DNA of 41,814 bases, taken from contig JAQZBU010000071.1 in the NCBI GenBank assembly GCA_029237735.1, positions 1-41,814 on the forward strand, written 5' to 3'. Within the stretch, counting starts at the first letter, position 1; each line of letters opens with the position of its first letter. A program made the position numbers and the translations under genes. Shown piece by piece: positions 34,264 through 40,901 of this stretch. This DNA comes from Ramlibacter sp. Its GTDB lineage: Bacteria; Pseudomonadota; Gammaproteobacteria; Burkholderiales; Burkholderiaceae_C. The notes below the pieces were generated by a model that was not told where the DNA came from, searched no databases, and saw only the letters and a program-made list of their open reading frames with translations.

Positions 34264-34721
34264 CACCACAGCTCCCGGCCGCTCCCATGCGAGAGCAGCT
34301 CGCGCGCCAGCAAATCGACCTGGCGCGCTTTCGCTGCCTCGTCAACGGCCTGGGCTTCGAGCGCCATCGTGTGCGCGACCGGACCCAGCTGGCGAACGAC
34401 TATGCGGCGCGCTTGCCCCATCAGCATTTCCTCCAATGGCTTCTTGGGAACAAGTGCGTACTGCAGTTCGCAGCCCAGCGCCTCCGCGGCGCGGCGAAGC
34501 GCGCCCAGCGTGATGCGATCGTCTGGCTCGGCCCGCTCCATTTTCCGGACCGAACTCTCAGTGATCCGCAGCCGGCGACCCAGGGCGCTGGCGCTCATGC
34601 GCAGGGCGCTGCGGACCGACTGGATCCAGCCGCTGCTCGGGCGCGCCGGCAGCTGAGCGTCCCGCCACTTGGCGAGTGTCTCATCCATTTGGAGTAGCAT
34701 CAGCGCTCGATCCGTCCTCAT
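34263..34721 (-). CDS. Mobile mystery protein A (XRE-type regulator)
   Basis: Protein of 152 residues. It has a helix-turn-helix of the XRE type (SVRSALRMSASALGRRLRIT, ESSVRKMERAEPDDRITLGA) and the family tail LRRAAEALGCELQYALVPKK followed by PLEEMLMGQARRIV. The length is full. In other bacteria this protein is paired with a Fic-domain protein B, and the pair appears sporadically, as its name says. Its role in the pair is probably antitoxin-like and autoregulatory, which is an inference. ATG 34721 lies below a 16-bp inverted repeat, and its partner is reduced to a stub. Confidence 0.85.
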   Translation of the reverse strand: MRTDRALMLLQMDETLAKWRDAQLPARPSSGWIQSVRSALRMSASALGRRLRITESSVRKMERAEPDDRITLGALRRAAEALGCELQYALVPKKPLEEMLMGQARRIVVRQLGPVAHTMALEAQAVDEAAKARQVDLLARELLSHGSGRELW

Positions 34722-34745
34722 AGGCTCGAATTGTACTACATAAAT

Positions 34746-34794
34746 CGTCCCTATAGGAACGAAACCTCCGTTTATAAGCGTTCCTATAGGGACG
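34746..34794. promoter_or_regulatory. 16-bp perfect inverted repeat, probable mobile mystery operator
   Basis: CGTCCCTATAGGAACG at 34746-34761 and its exact reverse complement CGTTCCTATAGGGACG at 34779-34794 are separated by 17 bases. Each copy has its own symmetrical centre, CCTATAGG. The segment sits between the protein A gene (minus) and a short open frame (plus), is AT-richer than its flanks and therefore looks like a double operator over divergent promoters. Confidence 0.75.
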
Positions 34795-34820
34795 GGAATT
34801 GCAGCAAAGAGCCGGAGGCG

Positions 34821-34892
34821 ATGAACCAATTTGCGATCCTCTATGAAGATCGCTTTGCAAAGGCCTCACGAATCCACACCCATAACGCATAA
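34821..34892 (+). CDS. Possible 23-residue peptide or gene remnant
   Basis: The ATG is preceded by GGAGG and encodes MNQFAILYEDRFAKASRIHT plus HNA and a TAA stop, which is followed at once by a strong terminator. The position, mirror to protein A across the inverted repeat, suggests a real transcript. It could be a small peptide, or the fused ends of a longer gene that suffered an internal deletion like others in this window. No family is recognised. Confidence 0.35.
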   Translation: MNQFAILYEDRFAKASRIHTHNA

Positions 34893-34893
34893 A

Positions 34894-34917
34894 GGGCCGC
34901 TCGCGCGGCCCTTTTTT
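34894..34917 (+). terminator. Rho-independent terminator
   Basis: GGGCCGC (34894-34900), loop TCGC, GCGGCCC (34905-34911) and a run of six T form a classical intrinsic terminator for plus-strand transcription. It ends the transcript of the short open frame just upstream. On the minus strand only TTT follows, so it may act weakly there as well. Confidence 0.85.
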
Positions 34918-34931
34918 GATCAGAAGCATGG

Positions 34932-34952
34932 ATTGCGGGTCTTGCCCGCAAT
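34932..34952. repeat. REP-like palindrome (ATTGCGGG...CCCGCAAT), copy 1
   Basis: Arms ATTGCGGG and CCCGCAAT enclose TCTTG, and GACA follows. A second copy with the same arms and loop TCGAG is at 39891-39911, flanking the transporter operon on the other side. Such short palindromes occur in many copies in related genomes; whether it does so here cannot be tested in this window. Confidence 0.7.
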
Positions 34953-34965
34953 GACATGCGGAGGT

Positions 34966-36129
34966 TTACTTTTTGTCGCCGCCCGGCACCTTGCCTTCGA
35001 CACCCTTGACGTACCAGTTGATGCCGCCCAGAAACTTGTCGTCGGCCACTGCGTCCTTGGCCAGCACTTCCTTGCCGGCGTTGTTCACCAGCGGGCCCTT
35101 CCAGATCGAGAAGCTGCCGTCTTTCAGGCCGGCCTTCACTTCGTCGAGCTTCTTCTTCGCGTCTTCCGGCACGTCGGCCGCGACGGAGACCATGTCGATC
35201 GCGCCTTCCTTGACGCCCCACCAGGTCTGGCCCGTGGTCCACTTGCCTTCCAGCGCGTCACGCGTGGCCTTGATGTAGTACGGCGCCCAGTTGATGATGG
35301 CCGAGCCGAGGTGCGCCTTGGGGCCGTAGGCCGTCATGTCGCTGTCCCAGCCGAAGGCGCGCTTGCCCATCTTCTCCGCCGTCTGCAGCACGGCCGACGA
35401 GTCGGTGTTTTGCATGAGCACGTCGGCGCTGCCGTTGATCAGCGAGGTGGCGGCCTCGGTTTCCTTGGGCGGGTTGAACCACTCGTTCACCCACACCACC
35501 TTGACCTTGACCTTCGGGTTCATCGACTGCGCGCCCAGCGTGAAGCTGTTGATGTTGCGCACGACTTCCGGGATCGGGATCGAGGCCACCACGCCCAGGG
35601 TGTTGGTCTTGGTCATCTTGCCCGCGATCACACCCGCCATGTACGCGCCCTCATAGGTGCGGCTGTCGTAGGTGCGCATGTTGTCGGCGGTCTTGTAGCC
35701 GGTGGCATGCTCGAACTTCACGTCCTTGCTGTCGGCCGCGACTTTCAGCATCGGCTCCATGTAGCCGAAGGTGGTGCCGAAGATCAGCTTGTTGCCCTGG
35801 CCCACCATGTCGCGGATCACGCGCTCGGCGTCGGCCGATTCGGGCACCTTCTCGACAAAGCTGGTGACGATCTTGTCGCCGAATTCCTTTTCGATCGCCT
35901 TGCGGCCGTTGTCGTGCGCGAAAGTCCAGCCGCCGTCGCCCACCGGGCCGACGTAGGCGAATGCGATCTTCAGCGGCTCGGGCTTGGGCGCGGGAGCGGC
36001 GGCGGGAGCCGGTGCGGGTGCGGGCGGCGGTGCCGGCGGCTCGGACTTGCCGCAGCCCGCCAGGGCGGCAGCGGCGAGCGCGGACAGCGTCGCCAGCTTC
36101 AACATCGAACGCTTCTTCAGGTCGGTCAT
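34966..36129 (-). CDS. BMP family nucleoside/purine-binding lipoprotein
   Basis: Substrate-binding subunit of 387 residues. The lipobox cysteine is C26 (ALAGC). A proline/alanine linker (PPAPPPAPAPAPAAAPAPK) follows, then the BMP domain: KIAFAYVGPVGDGGWTFAHD, IFGTTFGYMEPMLKVA, NMRTYDSRTYEGAYMAGVIA and VLMQNTDSSAVLQTAEKMG. The family (BmpA/Med type) binds purine nucleosides or related bases. AAGGAA precedes the ATG. It lies 39 bases before the permease gene end on the same strand, so it is last in the transporter operon. Location next to lysR and xdhA suggests a purine. Confidence 0.92.
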   Translation of the reverse strand: MTDLKKRSMLKLATLSALAAAALAGCGKSEPPAPPPAPAPAPAAAPAPKPEPLKIAFAYVGPVGDGGWTFAHDNGRKAIEKEFGDKIVTSFVEKVPESADAERVIRDMVGQGNKLIFGTTFGYMEPMLKVAADSKDVKFEHATGYKTADNMRTYDSRTYEGAYMAGVIAGKMTKTNTLGVVASIPIPEVVRNINSFTLGAQSMNPKVKVKVVWVNEWFNPPKETEAATSLINGSADVLMQNTDSSAVLQTAEKMGKRAFGWDSDMTAYGPKAHLGSAIINWAPYYIKATRDALEGKWTTGQTWWGVKEGAIDMVSVAADVPEDAKKKLDEVKAGLKDGSFSIWKGPLVNNAGKEVLAKDAVADDKFLGGINWYVKGVEGKVPGGDKK

Positions 36130-36168
36130 GGGGGTTCCTTCTCCGGGAGTTGTCGCTAAAAGACGAGA

Positions 36169-37089
36169 TTATGAGCCGGGATAAAACGGCTTGCCCAGGG
36201 AGGCGGGCATGTTGATCCGGATCCAGGCGGGGTTGCGCGAGATGAGCGCCAGCACCACGATGGTGGCAAGGTACGGCAGCATGGTGAGGAACTGGCTGGG
36301 GATGTCCACGCCGATGCCCTGGAAGTGAAACTGCAGCATGGTCACGCCACCGAACAGGTAGGCGCCCAGCAACACGCGCGCGGGCCGCCAGGTGGCGAAA
36401 GTGGTGAGTGCCAGTGCGATCCAGCCCTTGCCCGCGACCATGCCCTCGACCCAGAGCGGCGTGTAGATGACCGAGATGTAGGCGCCCGCCAGCCCGCACA
36501 GCGCCCCGCCCGCCACGACGGCCGCGAGCCGGATGCGGCGCACCGGGTAGCCAAGGGCGTGGGCGGAATCCGGCGACTCGCCGACCGAGCGCAGCACCAA
36601 CCCCGTGCGGGAGCGATAGAGGAACCAGACCAGCCACGCCACGAGGGCGATGGCCAGGTACACCATCGGGTGCTGGCGGAACACCGCCTGCCCCACCAGC
36701 GGGATATCGCCCAGCAGCGGAATGGCGAAGTGCGGCCGCTCGGGCAGCTTCTCCTGCACGTAGGCGATGCCCGCAAATGCCGAGAAACCCGCGCCGAACA
36801 GGCTGAGCGCCAGGCCGGTGGCGTACTGGTTGGTATTGAGCCAGATCACCAGCAGCCCGAACACCCCCGCCAGCAGCGCGCCGGCGCCCATGCCCGCCGC
36901 GAAACCCAGCCAGTCGTTGCCCGTATGGACCACTGTCGCGAAGCCCGCGATGGCGGCGCAGAGCATCGTGCCCTCGGCGCCGAGGTTGACGATGCCCGCC
37001 TTCTCATTGATCAACAGACCCAGGGCCGCGAGGGCGAGCACGGTGCCCGCGTTGAGCGTGGCGGCGAGGAGCAGCGCGTAGGATTCCAT
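36169..37089 (-). CDS. Nucleoside ABC transporter permease (second subunit)
   Basis: Membrane permease of 306 residues, nine or so helices. Family blocks: NAGTVLALAALGLLINEKAG, IVNLGAEGTMLCAAI, NTNQYATGLALSLFGAG, VLRSVGESPDSAHALGYPVR and LCGLAGAYISVIY. It pairs with the first permease encoded upstream. The gene starts 78 bases after that permease; the gap contains a short GC-rich repeat. No damage is seen. Confidence 0.93.
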   Translation of the reverse strand: MESYALLLAATLNAGTVLALAALGLLINEKAGIVNLGAEGTMLCAAIAGFATVVHTGNDWLGFAAGMGAGALLAGVFGLLVIWLNTNQYATGLALSLFGAGFSAFAGIAYVQEKLPERPHFAIPLLGDIPLVGQAVFRQHPMVYLAIALVAWLVWFLYRSRTGLVLRSVGESPDSAHALGYPVRRIRLAAVVAGGALCGLAGAYISVIYTPLWVEGMVAGKGWIALALTTFATWRPARVLLGAYLFGGVTMLQFHFQGIGVDIPSQFLTMLPYLATIVVLALISRNPAWIRINMPASLGKPFYPGS

Positions 37090-37111
37090 GTCATGCCTCC
37101 GACAGGCCGCC

Positions 37112-37165
37112 CTTAGGAGGCGTGCGCCCCCTCGGGGGGCAGGGAACGAAGTGAACGTGGGGGAG
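37112..37165. repeat. GC-rich palindromic repeat between permease genes
   Basis: The gap between the two permease genes holds the hairpin GCCCCC-TC-GGGGGC (37126-37139), followed by the segment AGGGAACGAAGTGAACGTGG. Repeats of this form are frequent in Comamonadaceae. It may stabilise the mRNA or attenuate expression of downstream genes. Confidence 0.5.
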
Positions 37166-37167
37166 CT

Positions 37168-38247
37168 TCATGCTGCTCCCTTCAGGGCCGCGGGCGCAGA
37201 GAAGCGGATGCGATACGCCATAAGCGTGTCGCACGCCAGCAGCGTGAAAAGCAGCAGCCCCTGGAACACGCCGGTCAGCGACTTGGGCAGCCCCAGGCGA
37301 GATTGCGCAAGCTCGCCGCCGATATAGAACATGCTCATGAGGATGGCAGAGAACACCATGCCGACCGGGTGCAGGCGCCCGACGAAGGCGACGATGATGG
37401 CCGCGAAGCCGTAGCCGGCCGGCACGTACGGCGTGAGCTGGCCGATCGGGCCTGCTACTTCAAGCGCGCCCGCCAGGCCCGCGGCGCCACCGGACACCAG
37501 CAGCGCGACCCACAGCCCCTTGCGCGAGGAGAAGCCCGCATAGCGCGCGGCGGCCGGGGCCAGCCCGCCGACCTGTTGGGCGAAACCGGCGCGTGTGCGA
37601 AACAGGAAGATCCACAGCCCAGCCGCGCCCACGAGCGCGATCAAGAGGCCGACGCTCACGCGCGATCCCTGCATCAGGCGCGGTATCTGCGTCACCGCTT
37701 CGAAGGTCTTGGTCTGCGGAAAGTTATAGCCGCCCGGGTCTTTCCACGGCCCGTACACCAGGAAGCTCAACACCATGTCGGCGACATAGACCAGCATCAA
37801 GCTGACCAGGATCTCGTTGGCGTTGAACTTGTCTCGCAGGAGCGCCGTGAGGCTCGCCCATGCCATGCCGCCGAGCGTGCCGGCGAGCACGATCGCCACC
37901 ACGATCCAGCGGCTGCTGTCCTTGTCCGCCAGCAGTGCAACACCGCCCGCAACCACGGCGCCGATGATGAACTGCCCCTCGGCGCCGATGTTCCACACAT
38001 TGGAGCGGAAGCACACCGCCAGCCCCAGCGCGATGATGAGCAAAGGCGTCGCCTTCACCATCAGCTCGCCCAGCGCGTACGGCGACCTGATCGGCTCCCA
38101 GAAGAACACCTGCAGGCCCTTGACCGGGTCCTTGCCGAGCAGGATGAAGAGGAAGACGCCGATGACGACAGTGATGGCCAGCGCCAGCAGCGGCGAAGCG
38201 AGGCTCCAGAACTGCGATGCCTGGGGACGAGGTTCGAGCTTAAGCAT
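37168..38247 (-). CDS. Nucleoside ABC transporter permease (first subunit)
   Basis: Membrane permease of 359 residues. Typical blocks: LLGKDPVKGLQVFFWEP, RSNVWNIGAEGQFIIGAVVA, LLRDKFNANEILVSLMLVYV and AAIIVAFVGRLHPVGMVFSA. It begins at ATG 38247, overlapping the ATPase stop by eight bases. It forms the membrane channel with the second permease. Confidence 0.93.
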   Translation of the reverse strand: MLKLEPRPQASQFWSLASPLLALAITVVIGVFLFILLGKDPVKGLQVFFWEPIRSPYALGELMVKATPLLIIALGLAVCFRSNVWNIGAEGQFIIGAVVAGGVALLADKDSSRWIVVAIVLAGTLGGMAWASLTALLRDKFNANEILVSLMLVYVADMVLSFLVYGPWKDPGGYNFPQTKTFEAVTQIPRLMQGSRVSVGLLIALVGAAGLWIFLFRTRAGFAQQVGGLAPAAARYAGFSSRKGLWVALLVSGGAAGLAGALEVAGPIGQLTPYVPAGYGFAAIIVAFVGRLHPVGMVFSAILMSMFYIGGELAQSRLGLPKSLTGVFQGLLLFTLLACDTLMAYRIRFSAPAALKGAA

Positions 38248-39811
38248 GGTTGTGCCCTTCTTCTTGCTCCCTCCCCCTTTGGGGGAGAGTTGGGGTGGGG
38301 GTCTCCCGCAGCGGCTGCACCACCCACAGCCCGCTCATCCACTCACCGATCAACTGCACGGTCGCGCGTGCACGATCGATCGAGGGCGACAGCCGCCCCT
38401 TCGCGATGACGTGCAAACGATCGGTGATCTCGAACAACTCTTCCAGCTCCTCGCTCACCACCAGCACGGCGCAGCCGGCATCGCGCAAGGCGAGGATCTC
38501 GCCGCGGATCTGCGCTGCGGCTCCGACGTCGACGCCCCAGGTCGGCTGCGAAACGATCAGCAGCTTCGGGTTCGCGTCGATCTCGCGGCCTACGATGAAC
38601 TTCTGCAGGTTTCCGCCCGAGAGCGATTTGGCTGCGGCGTGCGGACCGCCGGCCTTCACATTGAAGCGGGAGATGATGTCGGCCGCCTGCTTCTCCAGTG
38701 CTTTGACGTTGATCCAACCGCTCTTGCCCACGGCATCGGTGCGCGTGAGCATGAGGTTGTGCGCCAGGCCCAGCGTGGGCACGGCGCCGCGGCCCAGCCG
38801 CTCCTCCGGCACGAAGTGCACGCCCAGGTGGCGGCGGTGCGCGGGGCCGAAGCGCCCGACATCCTTCCCGAAAACCTGGATGGCTGAATGCGCGGCGCGC
38901 GTGTCCTCGCCGGACAGCGCATACAGCAACTCCTGCTGGCCGTTGCCGGAAACGCCCGCGATGCCGAGCACTTCGCCGGCGCGCACCTCCAGCGTGATGC
39001 CGTCCAGGTCGATGCCGAACTGGTCCTCGCGCTGCAGGTGCAGGTCTCGCACCTGCAACACCACTTCGCCGGGCTTGCGGTCGTGGTGCTCCAGCTCCGG
39101 CGGCTCGGCGCCGATCATCAGCCGCGAGAGCGATGCGTTCGACTCCACGCGCGGGTTGCACACACCGGTGACCTTGCCGCCGCGCAGCACCGTGCAGGCG
39201 TTGCACAGCTCGCGGATCTCGTGCAGCTTGTGGCTGATGTAGAGGATGCTGCAGCCCTCGCTCGCCAGTTTTTTGAGCACCACGAAGAGTTTTTCCACAG
39301 CTTGCGGCGTCAGCACCGAAGTGGGCTCGTCCAGGATCAGCAGCTTGGGGTTGGTGAGCAGGGACCGGATGATTTCCACGCGCTGCATCTCGCCCACGGA
39401 CAGCGTGTGGACGGGCCGCTGCGGGTCGATGTCCAGGCCGTACTCTCCGGCCTTGGCGGTGATGCTGTGCGTGACCTGGTTCAGCGTGAGTGTCTTGTCC
39501 AGGCCGAGCCAGACGTTCTCGGCCACCGTGAGCGTGTCGAACAGGCTGAAGTGCTGGAACACCATGGCGATGCCCAGCGCCCTCGCCTCCTGCGGGTTGC
39601 GGATGTGCACGGGCTGGCCGTTCCACAGCACGCTGCCCTCGTCGGGCTTGACGCTGCCGTAGATGATCTTCATCAGCGTGGACTTGCCGGCGCCGTTCTC
39701 GCCCAGCACGGCGTGGATCTCACCGGGCTGCACAGTGAGCGACACGTCACTGTTGGCCACCACCGCCGGGTAGCGCTTCGTGATGTGCGCGAGTTGGAGT
39801 CTGGGAATCAC
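38240..39811 (-). CDS. Nucleoside ABC transporter ATPase (two nucleotide-binding domains)
   Basis: Tandem ABC ATPase of about 523 residues. Domain 1: Walker A GENGAGKST (37-45), signature LSVGEMQRVEI, Walker B LLILDEPTSVLTP. Domain 2: a degenerate Walker A GVSGNGQQE, signature SLSGGNLQKFIVGRE, Walker B LLIVSQPTWGVDV; the second site is presumably less active, as is usual for this family. The start is probably the GTG at 39811 (VIPRLQLAHI); an ATG at 39841 would extend it into the repeat. The last 25 residues after MSGLWVV come from a C-rich repeat and are not conserved. Confidence 0.92.
   Translation of the reverse strand: MIPRLQLAHITKRYPAVVANSDVSLTVQPGEIHAVLGENGAGKSTLMKIIYGSVKPDEGSVLWNGQPVHIRNPQEARALGIAMVFQHFSLFDTLTVAENVWLGLDKTLTLNQVTHSITAKAGEYGLDIDPQRPVHTLSVGEMQRVEIIRSLLTNPKLLILDEPTSVLTPQAVEKLFVVLKKLASEGCSILYISHKLHEIRELCNACTVLRGGKVTGVCNPRVESNASLSRLMIGAEPPELEHHDRKPGEVVLQVRDLHLQREDQFGIDLDGITLEVRAGEVLGIAGVSGNGQQELLYALSGEDTRAAHSAIQVFGKDVGRFGPAHRRHLGVHFVPEERLGRGAVPTLGLAHNLMLTRTDAVGKSGWINVKALEKQAADIISRFNVKAGGPHAAAKSLSGGNLQKFIVGREIDANPKLLIVSQPTWGVDVGAAAQIRGEILALRDAGCAVLVVSEELEELFEITDRLHVIAKGRLSPSIDRARATVQLIGEWMSGLWVVQPLRETPTPTLPQRGREQEEGHNHA
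38271..38287. repeat. Palindromic repeat inside the ATPase gene tail
   Basis: CTCCCCC-TTT-GGGGGAG is a perfect hairpin inside the coding sequence for the C-terminal tail (TPTLPQRGREQEEG). This kind of repeat is typically intergenic, so it probably extended the reading frame on insertion. Confidence 0.55.
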
Positions 39812-39841
39812 TGGGTTTGTCTCTCTCTTTGGAGTTGTCAT

Positions 39842-39911
39842 CCCGGGCTTGACCCGGGGTCCATCGGTGCGTGGTGGCAGGCCACGATGGATTGCGGGTC
39901 GAGCCCGCAAT
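39842..39911. repeat. REP-like composite: two palindromes upstream of the transporter operon
   Basis: CCCGGG-CTTGA-CCCGGG (39842-39858) and ATTGCGGG-TCGAG-CCCGCAAT (39891-39911) lie 32 bases apart between the ATPase start and the end of lysR. The second is the partner of the palindrome at 34932. The pair resembles a two-unit BIME arrangement. It could end lysR transcription or protect mRNA ends. Confidence 0.65.
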
Positions 39912-39935
39912 GACAATCTCTTATGGTCCGTCTCG

Positions 39936-40801
39936 TCATTCTTTTTTCAATGCGGCTGCCACGCCCTTGACCTGCTCGCGCAGCCACCTGGCCGACGCGG
40001 AGGCGTGCGTGCGCTCGTGCCACAACTGGTAGTACATGAGCTGGGGGAAGTCGATGGGGCACTCCAGGATCTTCACGGGCAGCCGGTCCACGAAGCGCTC
40101 GCAGTATTGGCGGCCGGTGGTCATCACCAGCAAGCTCGATGCCACCATGGCCGGTCGATGACGCCGCGTGCGCCCGGGTGCGTAGGAGTCGGCGCGATGT
40201 GCTCGGCCTCCAGCCAGCTCTCTTGTGTCCAGCCGCGGCGGGCGGCTGGATGGTCTTTCGAGACCATGCACACGACCTCGTCGGCGAAGAGCTTGCCCAG
40301 ATGCAGGTCTTCCGGGGGCTTGAGCCAATTGCCCACCACCACGTCAACGTCTCCCTGAGCGAGCTGCGCGTGGTAGTCGGACGCGGCGGACAGCGGGTGG
40401 ATCTCGATATGGCAGAGCGGCGCCTGGGCCTTGATCTGCGAGACCAGCCGGGGCAGGAAGAGCGGGTCCAGGTAGTCGCTGGCGGCAACCCGGAAGGTAT
40501 TGGTGGAGGTCTGGGGATCAAAGCCCCGCGCGCCGGTGAACAGCACCTCGGCAGCGCGCAGGATGCTGGCGCTGGGCTCGATCATGCGCAGGCCGGCGTC
40601 GGTCGGCACCATCCCGGCGCCCGAACGCACCAGGAGCGGGTCCCCGGAGAGGTCACGCAGGCGCTTGAGCGCCGCCGAGACAGCGGGCTGGTACATGCCC
40701 AACCGGAGGGCGGCGCGGGAAACACTGCGTTCAGTCAACACGGTATGCAAGACCCTGATCAAGTGGAGGTCTATCTTGTCGAAAAGCGCTTGATCTCTCA
40801 T
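39936..40801 (-). pseudogene. LysR family regulator with internal deletion and frameshift
   Basis: The first 215 or so residues are good: helix-turn-helix (LFDKIDLHLIRVLHTVLTER, SVSRAALRLGMYQPAVSAAL) and effector domain (SDYLDPLFLPRLV, NWLKPPEDLHLGKLFADEVV). After PTPTHPGARGVID the frame is lost near 40150-40158. The correct ending restarts with MVASSLLVMTTGRQYCERFV and runs to KKE-stop at 39936. Homologues have roughly 25-30 residues between the parts, so a deletion with phase change is inferred. The divergent xdhA gene is the usual target of this regulator type. Confidence 0.8.
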
Positions 40802-40901
40802 ACCTGTGCCTGCATTCTTCTCATATGAGCGGGCTTATGTTGCAGTGCGGCCGCCTCTTTACCCTCAAGGGACACACCACAAATCAACCATACTGGGTTT
40901 C
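40802..40901. promoter_or_regulatory. lysR-xdhA divergent promoter region
   Basis: This 100-base gap separates lysR and xdhA starts. CTCATATGAG at 40820-40829 is a perfect ten-base palindrome and a possible regulator site. A start-proximal AT-rich stretch precedes xdhA (CCACAAATCAACCATACTGG). No clear -35/-10 pair was assigned. Confidence 0.35.
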
